The translations under genes and the position numbers were made by a program. From CBDDKZ01 sp965230415 (lineage in GTDB: Bacteria > Bacteroidota > Bacteroidia > Cytophagales > JAAEPT01), in NCBI GenBank assembly GCA_965230415.1, contig CBDDKZ010000005.1, positions 5,022,001-5,086,000 on the forward strand: 64,000 nt of DNA. The letters are read 5' to 3'. Below are positions 19,301 through 26,633 of this stretch, one piece after another. A model generated the notes under the pieces. The model was not told the DNA's origin and did no database searches. It saw nothing but the letters and a program-made list of their open reading frames with translations. Position 1 is the stretch's first letter. Each line of letters opens with the position of its first letter.

Positions 19301-19466
19301 TACTTTGCTCACCTTAGCTCTGCTTCCCAGCCTGCTTTTGTTGTTTAACGACATCAAACAACTAGGTACATGGCTGTGGACCGGAAATAAACCGGGACGC
19401 GAAGAGGTGGAGTCTGCGGTAATTGAAGCAAAACGACTTAATGAATACAAGAACGATGAGGATTAA
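16314..19466 (+). CDS. RND family inner-membrane efflux transporter
   Basis: A 1050-residue AcrB-like transporter with the duplicated 6-TM architecture: TM1 at about 10-30, a large periplasmic loop, TM2-6 around 335-480, TM7 near 525-545, a second loop, and TM8-12 around 860-1020. The paired aspartates of the proton relay are present in TM4 (GILVDDGVVISENIYRR). The second half carries the matching GVLVNDSLVFVSTFN segment. It uses proton-motive force to move substrate to the outer-membrane channel. It is tightly coupled to the adaptor (1 bp) and the TolC-like gene (11-bp overlap). Sequence fits uncharacterised Bacteroidota/proteobacterial RND pumps rather than CusA or a named drug pump. Confidence 0.95.
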   Translation: MRSLISYFIKYPIIANISMITLAVLGWIALSTVQYNFFPDSPVEIIKIQAAYPGASPLEVEQGIVYKIEDNLKGINGINRITSSSKENVAEINVEIRKGMDPDNMLQEVKNAVDKINSFPVDMEPPVVFKQEPVDKALTFALSGDVSLETLKKYAERVENDLLNDENISSINIYGYPEQEIEISLDEEALLAYNLTFDELQRTITRENLDITGGTIKTPKEEIIIRSREKRFDPQQFEKLVVRSDQNGHIIYLRDVASVQLKWKDDPNRDFYNGNPAVVLDVQSTLEEDILKTADAVKVYLEAFNQKDQLVKAYIMADRTVHLQERINLLSKNGLTGAFLVLLILALFLHYRISFWVALGIPVSFMGMFILFAWYGKTINVISLFGMIIVIGILVDDGVVISENIYRRYLKGEDRVNAAINGTMEVLPSIVSAILTTMAMFAIFFFLDGRIGYFFSDVSFVVITTLGISLIDAILILPAHIAHSKALDRNAEPNGVQKALDGVMNWLTYKIYAPVLRIVINHKITAIAGSIALLIVFIGFIGSGKVKTTFFPIIERDNVKIYLQMPHGTRVDITHKHLKYIEEQIKLVNEANKKDNNGNDIILNYQLKLGPEENQGYVNVNLQSGEERNKKCAQVENMIEAKVGKIPGAESLTFGTASAFGKPIVIAVTGNDLAELSAASAELQEYLSKNKNLKDVIDDDQMGKRDLVIKLNDQARALGLTTSDILREVRKGFFGLEAQRLQIGADEVRVWVRYNEGFRSSISNLENMRIRLAGNQYKLKELIQFKTERGPIAIKHINRMRSITIECDLSNRKASAPDELAIIEEDILPAIKSRHPGVLFSFEGQVRESNKMQSSMNNALPYLLVGLIVIIALVFRSFSQTLAVLLLIPFTFSGVIFGHFVHDKQLGILSGMGIIALIGVLVNDSLVFVSTFNQKMREGMGIKQAMYETGTQRFKPIMLTTITTVAGLSPLILEKSFQAQFLIPMAIALAYGLAFATLLTLALLPSLLLLFNDIKQLGTWLWTGNKPGREEVESAVIEAKRLNEYKNDED

Positions 19467-20778
19467 ATTAACACTCATTTTTGCCTTTGCACTCCATACT
19501 TCATGCCTATTGGCACAAAATGCCAAAACAACGGTTATGAGTATAGATGAGGTGCTCAAAAGAACATTGGAACATAATTTTGATATCAGAATTTCCAAAA
19601 ACAATACACAATCAAGCCAAAACCTGGCTACCAAAGGTCAGGCAGGCTTATTACCCTCTGTTGATGTCAACGCAGGATTCAATTATCAAAATCAAAACAC
19701 ATACCAGGAGTTTGCAGGCAACTTCGGTACCAATGATGTGAGAGGAGCACAAACCTATGGAGGAAACGGAGCTATTCAGGTAAGCTACATTCTTTTTAAG
19801 GGCTTTCATAACAGGCACCAGTACCACTTACTGAAAAATAATGTAAGTACGGCCAGTCTTAGGGAACAACTTCAAATAGAAGCCACATTTATGAATGTTT
19901 ACAACGTTTATTACAATATAATAGCCTTGGAAAGAGCCCTCAAAACAGCTGGGGAAAGTGTTGCTACCTCAAAGCTTCGTCTGGACCGAGTGAAGCGTCA
20001 GCTTGAATTCGGGCAGGCCACAACTATTCAGGTGCTTAATGCCCAGGTAGACCTAAATAGTGACGAAGCCAGTTACCAAAGTACGCTCAAAAGCTTAAAG
20101 CAAAGCAAATTAAACCTGAGCTTCCTCATGGGCGACAGTAGCTATACGGACTTTCAAACAGACACTATCATCTCGGGAATGGATAAGGAGCAGTTATTAA
20201 AACTTAAAAGTGCCATTAGCAACGACAATCTGGAACTCAAATTAAACAATAGCCAGTATTATAATTATTCCTACGAACTGAAGAAGGCGAAATCGGCACT
20301 GTTCCCTACCCTGTCTGCCAATGCTTCTTATGGAGTGAGTACCAATCAGGCCGAAGCCGGGGTGCTCCTCGTTCAAAATACGGCCGGTTTCACCGGAGGG
20401 CTTACATTAAGCTTCAACTTATTCAATGGTAAAAGAAGTCAGAACGCAATTGACAATAATATCCTTGCACTTCATTCCAACCAGCTTGAAAAAGAGCAAC
20501 TCATGAGCCGCCTTTCAACAGATTTTGAGGCAGCCTTCCTCGACTACGACTATAGCGCCCTATTACTCGAACAGCAGCAAAGCAGTGTACAACTCGCACA
20601 TGATGCTATGGAATTGGCAAAAACCAGACTAGAGCTCGGGCAGATTAATAACTTAGAATACCGTGAAACTCAAACCAACCTGCTACATGCAGAGCAACAA
20701 CTCATACAACAGGCTTATAACCTGAAAATTGCAGAATTGAAACTGTTGCAGATAAGCGGCCAGTTGGTCAATTTTTAG
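19456..20778 (+). CDS. TolC-like outer membrane efflux channel
   Basis: Start placed at ATG 19456, giving a clean signal peptide (RIKLTLIFAFALHTSCLLAQ) and an 11-bp overlap with the pump; in-frame ATGs upstream at 19441 and 19423 would spoil it. The 440-residue product shows the two-fold repeated long helices of the OEP family (VLNAQVDLNSDEASYQSTL and ELGQINNLEYRETQTNLLHAEQQL) and paired beta segments. It forms the trimeric outer-membrane tunnel for the RND pump encoded just upstream. Confidence 0.92.
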   Translation: MRIKLTLIFAFALHTSCLLAQNAKTTVMSIDEVLKRTLEHNFDIRISKNNTQSSQNLATKGQAGLLPSVDVNAGFNYQNQNTYQEFAGNFGTNDVRGAQTYGGNGAIQVSYILFKGFHNRHQYHLLKNNVSTASLREQLQIEATFMNVYNVYYNIIALERALKTAGESVATSKLRLDRVKRQLEFGQATTIQVLNAQVDLNSDEASYQSTLKSLKQSKLNLSFLMGDSSYTDFQTDTIISGMDKEQLLKLKSAISNDNLELKLNNSQYYNYSYELKKAKSALFPTLSANASYGVSTNQAEAGVLLVQNTAGFTGGLTLSFNLFNGKRSQNAIDNNILALHSNQLEKEQLMSRLSTDFEAAFLDYDYSALLLEQQQSSVQLAHDAMELAKTRLELGQINNLEYRETQTNLLHAEQQLIQQAYNLKIAELKLLQISGQLVNF

Positions 20779-20784
20779 TGAGAT

Positions 20785-20813
20785 TGAGGTCTTGGCGAGA
20801 CGCTAATACCAGA
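20785..20813 (-). repeat. Palindromic element family 2
   Basis: Reverse complement reads CTGGTATTAGCGTCTCGCCA followed by AGACCTC, a near match to the copies at 47.6 and 48.5 kb. It lies 7 bp after the stop of the efflux channel gene. Confidence 0.7.
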
Positions 20814-20910
20814 CCACACAGTTGTATCTATAATTCAGCATCTGTGTTATACTTAATTGACAGTTTTTTCGTTACTTTATTCACTTAGCCCCTTCACCTT
20901 TTTACTGTAC

Positions 20911-21729
20911 ATGAAATTCAAAGTCTTATATGCGTTTAATCTTCTATTGCTTGTAAGCACCTGCGGGAAGTTGGAATCAAACCCTTATGCCGTTCAATTT
21001 GAAGATAATGAACGTAATCTTACCCAGAAGCAATTAGCACACCTCGAACGTGTGCTACAACAACAACCCGATAAAGAAACTATTACTATTGCCTTTATCA
21101 CTGATTCCCAACGATCCCTGGATGAATTCACTGATGGCATTGAGCATATCCGAAAAAATGACAATATCGACCTTGTATTTCATGGCGGAGATATTACCGA
21201 CTATGGCTTAAATGCGGAGTATAAAAAGATGGGAGCAGTATTGAGAAAGTTAGATGTTCCTTTCTTCACTGCATTTGGTAACCATGACGCGCTTGGTTTA
21301 GGAACCTCTTCTTATGAAACGATGTTTGGCGCCCTGGATTACAGTTTTGAGGCCTGGGGACATAAATTCATTTTCTTTAATGGTAATTATTGGGAGTTCA
21401 AAATTCAAAGTGGAGAAGCTCCCAATTTCGATTTCCTGGAATCAGAGCTGTCTGATTCAAATAGTGCTCAAAGCATCTTTATAATATCTCATATGGGACC
21501 TTTCCATGAAGAGTTTGGAGAAGAAAATGCCATAAGATATCACAATATTTTGATTGCTGATGATCGCATAAAATTATCGGTACACGGTCACGGACATCGT
21601 AGGGCCTTTGGTGAACTTTACGGTACAGGATTCAATTACCTGATGGTAGATGATGTTCGTGACAAAAACTATGACTTGATTCACATTAACAAAGATGGCA
21701 GCTTTACTACAGAAACAGTGCACTTTTAA
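20911..21729 (+). CDS. Lipoprotein metallophosphoesterase (calcineurin-like)
   Basis: Start at ATG 20911 gives a lipoprotein signal (FNLLLLVSTC, lipidated Cys at residue 19); the longer frame from 20857 adds a hydrophobic stretch without function. Metallophosphoesterase motifs appear in order: ITDSQRS, HGGDITD, GNHDA, SHMGP and VHGHGHR, giving the metal ligands of a dinuclear centre. The usual first motif DxH is altered to DSQ. About 272 residues. It is likely a periplasm- or surface-facing phosphodiesterase or phosphatase; substrate unknown. The next gene overlaps by 35 bp, so the two are probably translationally coupled. Confidence 0.85.
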   Translation: MKFKVLYAFNLLLLVSTCGKLESNPYAVQFEDNERNLTQKQLAHLERVLQQQPDKETITIAFITDSQRSLDEFTDGIEHIRKNDNIDLVFHGGDITDYGLNAEYKKMGAVLRKLDVPFFTAFGNHDALGLGTSSYETMFGALDYSFEAWGHKFIFFNGNYWEFKIQSGEAPNFDFLESELSDSNSAQSIFIISHMGPFHEEFGEENAIRYHNILIADDRIKLSVHGHGHRRAFGELYGTGFNYLMVDDVRDKNYDLIHINKDGSFTTETVHF

Positions 21730-22324
21730 AGTACTATTGATATCGTTTTTTATGGTGATGAGCTGGAAACATGGATTGGCACAATCCAAACCCATAAGTA
21801 AAGCTATTCCCGATTATGCGATTCTACAATATGCAGGAAGCATCGGAGCCTATTCTATTGGCTTTGGTTACAAATTTGGGAAGAAAAAAAGACTTGCCTT
21901 GGAAGGCATATATAGCAATACACCCAAATTTCAGGGCACTGAAAGTCTTGATGCAATCACCTGTAAATTCTTCTACCAAGCTTTTGATACCATTTCAATT
22001 CCAAAAGTAAAACCTGCTCTTTACTGGACACCTTTGCGTATTGGAAGTGGAGTTAGTTACATTGCTGACAGTCATTTTTTCAGCTTTAAAACCGATCTAC
22101 CTTACGAATCAGGGTATTATTGGCATAAAACAGGATTAAGAGCACTGGCACTCTTTCAATCGGAACTGGCTTTAAGTCTTAAATCTAAACATATCTCTTC
22201 CGTCAGCACCTATTTCGAAGCCAATATTCAGGATTTATACATCACACTGTACGTAGCTGATAGGGATTTTACTTTTATGGATATGATTCGATTTGGAATA
22301 GGTGGGCGCATTTATATTAAATAG
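21695..22324 (+). CDS. Exported protein, probable small outer-membrane barrel
   Basis: A 209-residue protein whose start lies inside the preceding lipoprotein gene. An N-terminal signal peptide (LLISFFMVMSWKHGLAQ) is followed by alternating hydrophobic/aromatic beta segments (GSIGAYSIGFGYKFGKKKRLALEGIYS) and a terminal GGRIYIK strand, the look of an 8-10 strand outer-membrane barrel. No family is recognised. Overlap with the metallophosphoesterase suggests a shared role at the cell surface. Confidence 0.7.
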   Translation: MAALLQKQCTFKVLLISFFMVMSWKHGLAQSKPISKAIPDYAILQYAGSIGAYSIGFGYKFGKKKRLALEGIYSNTPKFQGTESLDAITCKFFYQAFDTISIPKVKPALYWTPLRIGSGVSYIADSHFFSFKTDLPYESGYYWHKTGLRALALFQSELALSLKSKHISSVSTYFEANIQDLYITLYVADRDFTFMDMIRFGIGGRIYIK

Positions 22325-22335
22325 GCTCCAATAAA

Positions 22336-22746
22336 CTACTTTGAAAGATCAACATAAAACAGGCGTGAGGGTTCATAAGTTACTACAGCTCGTATGCCGT
22401 ATTTCCCCATATCATTGAGCTCCGTACCTACATCAATAAGAGCCGCAAAAGCATAGTTGGGTATGTAATTGAGTAGCTCTACACCCTGATCTCTAAGCGC
22501 AGCCTTGCTTTGATTATCAGGAATGGAGTTAAATTGAACGATGCGGAGGTATTTCCTCTCAAAAACCTCACCAGCGCTAGGTTTACCTAACTTTTGGGAA
22601 ACACCTTTTTCGGGTATCACTTCTTTGGAAGCAAATTTCAAGGTAAAATCCTGAGCGTAAATTGAACTACATATTAATGATAATGCAAGCACTATAATCT
22701 TGACTTTGAACAAACTTTTGTTCGGTATATTAAAAATTGATCGCAT
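22336..22746 (-). pseudogene. N-terminal fragment of a secreted S8 (subtilisin-like) protease
   Basis: 136 codons with a signal peptide (VKIIVLALSLICSSIYAQ) and a propeptide-like region: KYLRIVQFNSIPDNQSKAAL ... GVELLNYIPNYAFAALI is the inhibitor-I9-like segment that precedes the catalytic domain in Bacteroidota S8 proteases. The frame stops at 22336, 12 bp from the end of the convergent gene, and no catalytic Asp/His/Ser domain follows. A complete S8 enzyme would need several hundred more codons. Most likely a truncated gene; a free-standing secreted protease inhibitor made from the propeptide is the alternative. Confidence 0.65.
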
Positions 22747-22906
22747 AATTTGTTTTACTAATAAGGTTATAATTATTAGAATCAGTTAGAGCGAGAGCTC
22801 TCCATAAAAATAAATACAATTAAGAGTTGATCAGGTCACGCTTTCTGACAAAAAAATACCCTAAACACTTCTGCTAAAAAAATTAGAGCAAAAGTGTGTA
22901 TACAAA

Positions 22907-24952
22907 CTAGATCTTAGCCAACATTTTTTCCGGTAGCATCATTACCATGCGATAAATAATCTTCCATTTCACACCGGGCACTATCAAAAACTTTTTTCCG
23001 GCTCCAACAATAGTTTTTGCTACTTCTTCCGCACTTAATGCCAGCCCTTCATTAAGAGGTAAGTGAGCAGTCATTTTCGTTTTGATAAAGCCCGGGGCCA
23101 CCGCATTCACAATTACCCCTCTGTCTGACAACAATTGCCTTAAACCGTATAGGTATTGAGAAAAAGCGGCTTTGGCACTACCATACAAGAAATTACTTTT
23201 TCTGGCTCTTACTCCCGCAAGTGATGAAATCCCCACTATTCGTTCCAGATTCTGATTCCCCTTATCGTTTGCAATGATATTTAATATGGATACAGCTCCG
23301 CTATAATTCACATTAATCATACGTGACATATCATCCCAGGATTTAATCGCATCTTCGTTTTCGGACATAAACCCTGCGGCATATAAAACGATATGTGGCT
23401 TTAAAGGCAGTTTATCATAAAACTCCTGATGGCCTGCGTATTTTTCCGCATCAAACTCAAAAGACTGGAATTGCATGTCGTTTAGTTGCTGCTCTTTCCG
23501 GAATGCTTCAAGGTCATTCACTTTTCTCGACGCCGCCATTATAACATAGTCTTTTTTAATATATGCTTCTATTGAAGCTTTCGCTACGTCAGAATTGGCA
23601 CCTATCACCAATACCGATTTCTTGCTTTGATCCAGTTTACTTTCCACGGGTATATTATATCTTAGTCTTTCTGCCTGATGTGAGAAAAATTTTGTACGTT
23701 TCGGTTTGTCGGGGTATTGCTGATCAAATGTTTTGGCCTGCATACGCGCATCTTTCGTGAGGTAGAGTCTTCCGCCATGGTCGTTTACAATGCTATCAAA
23801 TTCGTTAAGCATGTCGAAAACCTTTCTGCTCACTTTAAAATCTACTGCTAAGGTATAACCTTCCATAGGAAATCGCAGGTAACGGTGATCCTCGTCTTTA
23901 CCAAACAGTTTTAACACCGCTAAAAACGAACCTTCCCCCCTTCTCGACATTTCGTTTATCATGCTTGTAATAGCTTCATGCCCGCCTTCTTTCGGAATCA
24001 CAAACTGATATTGCACAAAGCCTTTCTTACCATAAATACGATTCCAGTTCAATACTTTATCGAGTGGGTAAAAGAATGGTTCGTAGTGATTTATAAAATA
24101 CTCATTGTCTTTTCGCAGCGGATTATTGTAATAAAAAGCATTAAATGCTTTTACACTTAACTTATTAAGTGTGAAACCCGGAAAATTAAATGGTATATTC
24201 AGATTGTTCTTTTTATGAATCTGTAGCTTATCGGATACATCTACTTCTTCGGCTTTTGCAAAGTCACCTACATTAAGCACCGACCGGCCCAAATTGTTCC
24301 CTTTTGTCAGGCAATCAATCCATGCCACTGAATAAGGCGTCGCCCCATATTCTTCAAATAACTCAAATATATGCTGAAGGTTTTCTGCCTTTAAATTCTT
24401 TTGCCTGATGAAAGTTGTTTCTATTCGTTTAAGCTGAAAGCGTACACTGAGAATTATACCTGTAAGCCCCATTCCACCGGCTGTTTGGTAAAACAGTTCC
24501 TCATCACGATTAACCGTAACGATCCCCTGATCTGCTGTCATCAATTCAAATGACAAAACATGCTTAGAAAACACGCCACTCACATGATGGTTCTTGCCAT
24601 GAACATCTGATGCCAACATGCCGCCTATCGATACCAATCTTGTTCCCGGAGTTACCGGCACAAAAAAACCATGAGGAATCACGTACTCCAACAAGGTCGA
24701 TAAAATAACGCCACTCTGACAATTAATAATACCACTTTGCACATCAAAATCAAGAATATTATTGAGCTTTAAAGTGGAGATCATTTCATCTGCAAGTGAT
24801 GCATCACCATAACACCGGCCATTACCCCGTGCAATAATGTTACCACGTGCATTGTCAACCAACTGACGAATCGTTTCCACGGAATCGGGTTCATGCAGTT
24901 CACTGCTAATAAGTGGATATTTCCCCCAATTGGTAACAGGTTGCTTCGTCAT
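22907..24952 (-). CDS. Fused DprE1-DprE2: decaprenyl-phospho-ribose 2'-epimerase (FAD oxidase + SDR)
   Basis: A 681-residue fusion. Residues 1-430 match the DprE1 FAD oxidase: RGNGRCYGDAS (about 42-52), HGKNHH (118-123), GGMGLTGI, SFLAVLKLFG, and GGRLYLTKDAR with the active-site Lys at 400. Residues 445-681 are a DprE2-like short-chain dehydrogenase: GANSDVAKA (from 451), S576/S577 and Y590xxxK594. In mycobacteria the two separate proteins oxidise and then reduce the 2' position of decaprenyl-phosphoryl ribose to give the arabinose donor. Here both activities are in one chain, and the benzothiazinone-target cysteine of DprE1 is replaced by Ala369. Last gene of an operon with the matching UbiA and HAD genes, 14 bp downstream of UbiA. 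Exact polyprenyl carrier is inferred. Confidence 0.85.
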   Translation of the reverse strand: MTKQPVTNWGKYPLISSELHEPDSVETIRQLVDNARGNIIARGNGRCYGDASLADEMISTLKLNNILDFDVQSGIINCQSGVILSTLLEYVIPHGFFVPVTPGTRLVSIGGMLASDVHGKNHHVSGVFSKHVLSFELMTADQGIVTVNRDEELFYQTAGGMGLTGIILSVRFQLKRIETTFIRQKNLKAENLQHIFELFEEYGATPYSVAWIDCLTKGNNLGRSVLNVGDFAKAEEVDVSDKLQIHKKNNLNIPFNFPGFTLNKLSVKAFNAFYYNNPLRKDNEYFINHYEPFFYPLDKVLNWNRIYGKKGFVQYQFVIPKEGGHEAITSMINEMSRRGEGSFLAVLKLFGKDEDHRYLRFPMEGYTLAVDFKVSRKVFDMLNEFDSIVNDHGGRLYLTKDARMQAKTFDQQYPDKPKRTKFFSHQAERLRYNIPVESKLDQSKKSVLVIGANSDVAKASIEAYIKKDYVIMAASRKVNDLEAFRKEQQLNDMQFQSFEFDAEKYAGHQEFYDKLPLKPHIVLYAAGFMSENEDAIKSWDDMSRMINVNYSGAVSILNIIANDKGNQNLERIVGISSLAGVRARKSNFLYGSAKAAFSQYLYGLRQLLSDRGVIVNAVAPGFIKTKMTAHLPLNEGLALSAEEVAKTIVGAGKKFLIVPGVKWKIIYRMVMMLPEKMLAKI

Positions 24953-24966
24953 GATTTCTTTTTGCG

Positions 24967-25875
24967 TTAGTGAATTTTATGATAAAAGATGTAATAGATA
25001 AAATAAGCCAATAAGGCTAAACCTCCCACTATAAGACTTTTGTTGTTCATTAATTTATCTACAGGGTCATCATTTTTCAAAGATTTTCTATCGTCCAGAT
25101 ATACTGTCAGCAAATAAGTGCATAATAAATTAAGTCCGGCAATAGAAAACTCATTTTTGACATCGATTTCAAGTATGGTATATAAATTAAGGAATATGAT
25201 AGACCCAAACCCAAATACTATGGAGAGGATCTGTAAGTATCCTTTATCTTCCAGCGTATAACCTCTTCCCGATATTTTGCCGGCCTTCATCACATCACAT
25301 TCCATCTTCCTTTTATTGAAGGACATAGAAATAAACACCAACGTTATTGTCGCCAAAAACCAACCTGTCAGATAGGTATTTGTAATAGTTGATCCGAGGT
25401 AAATTCTCAATAAGTAAAACGAGGTCAGAATAGCTATATCCAGGAATCGTTGTTTCTTGAAATAATTGCTGTATGCCCAGTTTACAATCGCATAAATGCT
25501 AATAATTATCCCCGCTTTGCTGGGAAGTTCTCCTGGTTTCAAAAGATGATGATTATAAATGTAGTCATAGCCAAACATGAGTAGCAGCGACATAATAATA
25601 AATGCGATCGCAATTTTCCAACTGGTTTTCACCTTGGCATTACCACTGGCTAAAGGTCTCTTTTTCTTTACAGGATGTAGGCGGTCACTCGATATATCAG
25701 ATAAATCGTTTAGAACGTAGCCTGCCGAAGCCATGAGCGACCAGGCGCATATACCGAGCAACCCTGCTCCCCATTTTGTGATGTCATCATATTCGCCCGA
25801 AAACAGCAACGGAATGAGAATAAGGATGTTTTTCACCCAGTGTTTTGGTCGTATGAGTTTAACGTAAGGATTCAT
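24967..25875 (-). CDS. UbiA-family polyprenyl-phosphate phosphoribosyltransferase
   Basis: A 302-residue multi-pass membrane enzyme. The first Asp-rich motif NDLSDISSD (56-64) followed by RLHPVKKKRPLASG (65-78) is the signature of decaprenyl-phosphate phosphoribosyltransferase (Rv3806c type), which transfers 5-phosphoribose from PRPP to a polyprenyl phosphate; ordinary quinone-pathway UbiA proteins differ here. The MSFNKRKMECDV segment also fits that subgroup, which uses PRPP rather than a prenyl diphosphate donor. About eight hydrophobic segments are visible. Its ATG overlaps the stop of the upstream HAD gene (ATGA), and the DprE1-DprE2 fusion follows 14 bp later. Confidence 0.85.
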   Translation of the reverse strand: MNPYVKLIRPKHWVKNILILIPLLFSGEYDDITKWGAGLLGICAWSLMASAGYVLNDLSDISSDRLHPVKKKRPLASGNAKVKTSWKIAIAFIIMSLLLMFGYDYIYNHHLLKPGELPSKAGIIISIYAIVNWAYSNYFKKQRFLDIAILTSFYLLRIYLGSTITNTYLTGWFLATITLVFISMSFNKRKMECDVMKAGKISGRGYTLEDKGYLQILSIVFGFGSIIFLNLYTILEIDVKNEFSIAGLNLLCTYLLTVYLDDRKSLKNDDPVDKLMNNKSLIVGGLALLAYFIYYIFYHKIH

Positions 25876-26378
25876 GAATGCCTGTTTTCAAACTTATTCA
25901 TATGATTCTTTTCAACCTTATAATACCAGACCGATTCATTGAATAATACCTTGTCATCTTTACTGTCACCTATATATACAAAAGGTTCGAGTCCTTTTTC
26001 CCGGATATAAGCCAGCTTGTTCTCAGATTTGAGGTTAGACGTTGTTGACCCCGCTATGCTGTCGAAACCGCCCAGATATTGACCTATATCCTGAACAAAT
26101 TCCTGAGGCGATGCAGAGATTAAGTGTACCGAATGGTATTGTGGTCCTGCTGTCAAAATGTAATCGTGCACCTCTTTATTTAATACTTCATCTACCTGTA
26201 CGGCGTCAAAACTATCCTTGAGTAACATCTTTTTAAGATCCTTCAAATCCGTAGTGAACAGTTTAAGCATTTTAAGGGGGTTCTCAATAATCATTTTGCT
26301 CAACGCTTCAAGAAAGAAGTCGTTTTTGAGCAACGTTCCGTCGAGATCACATATTAGATGAATTTCACTTTGATTCAT
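25872..26378 (-). CDS. HAD-superfamily phosphatase of the polyprenyl-phospho-pentose operon
   Basis: About 168 residues from ATG 26378 (MNQSEIHLICDLDGTLL); an ATG six codons upstream is possible. HAD motifs: DLDGT (11-15), ISAS for motif II, a Lys in SENKLAY and GDSKDD for motif IV. First gene of the operon, overlapping the UbiA gene by 4 bp. In the mycobacterial route, a phosphatase must remove the 5-phosphate from polyprenyl-phospho-5-phosphoribose between the UbiA and DprE1 steps; this HAD protein is the natural candidate. That role is inferred from position; HAD domains fused to or next to such UbiA proteins are common in bacteria. Confidence 0.8.
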   Translation of the reverse strand: MNQSEIHLICDLDGTLLKNDFFLEALSKMIIENPLKMLKLFTTDLKDLKKMLLKDSFDAVQVDEVLNKEVHDYILTAGPQYHSVHLISASPQEFVQDIGQYLGGFDSIAGSTTSNLKSENKLAYIREKGLEPFVYIGDSKDDKVLFNESVWYYKVEKNHMNKFENRHS

Positions 26379-26596
26379 GAAGCACTGCTTTATCATCGAT
26401 AATGAAAGCAGAGATCCCAGTTTCCCTTGCCCTCACCACGCAGACCGCAAAGTTAATTTTTTTTTTCATTATTCGGATAAGAGCCTCGTTTTAATTGTTT
26501 TTGCCATTCCTGACTGTACTTTTTGATCTGGCATAAATTTTAGTTACTCTTAAATAAATGATTATAAATTGGATTTAGAAATTTGGAGATAAGCCC

Positions 26597-26604
26597 TATA
26601 TTTG
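26597..26604 (+). promoter_or_regulatory. Bacteroidota-type -7 promoter box
   Basis: TATATTTG matches the TAnnTTTG -7 element exactly, 29 bp before the ATG at 26634. The -33 TTTG element is not well placed: a TTGG at 26569-26572 is 24 bases upstream, and a TTTG at 26582-26585 is too near. Confidence 0.5.
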
Positions 26605-26633
26605 CGTTTTAGAATAGAAAGGATTATCAATTC

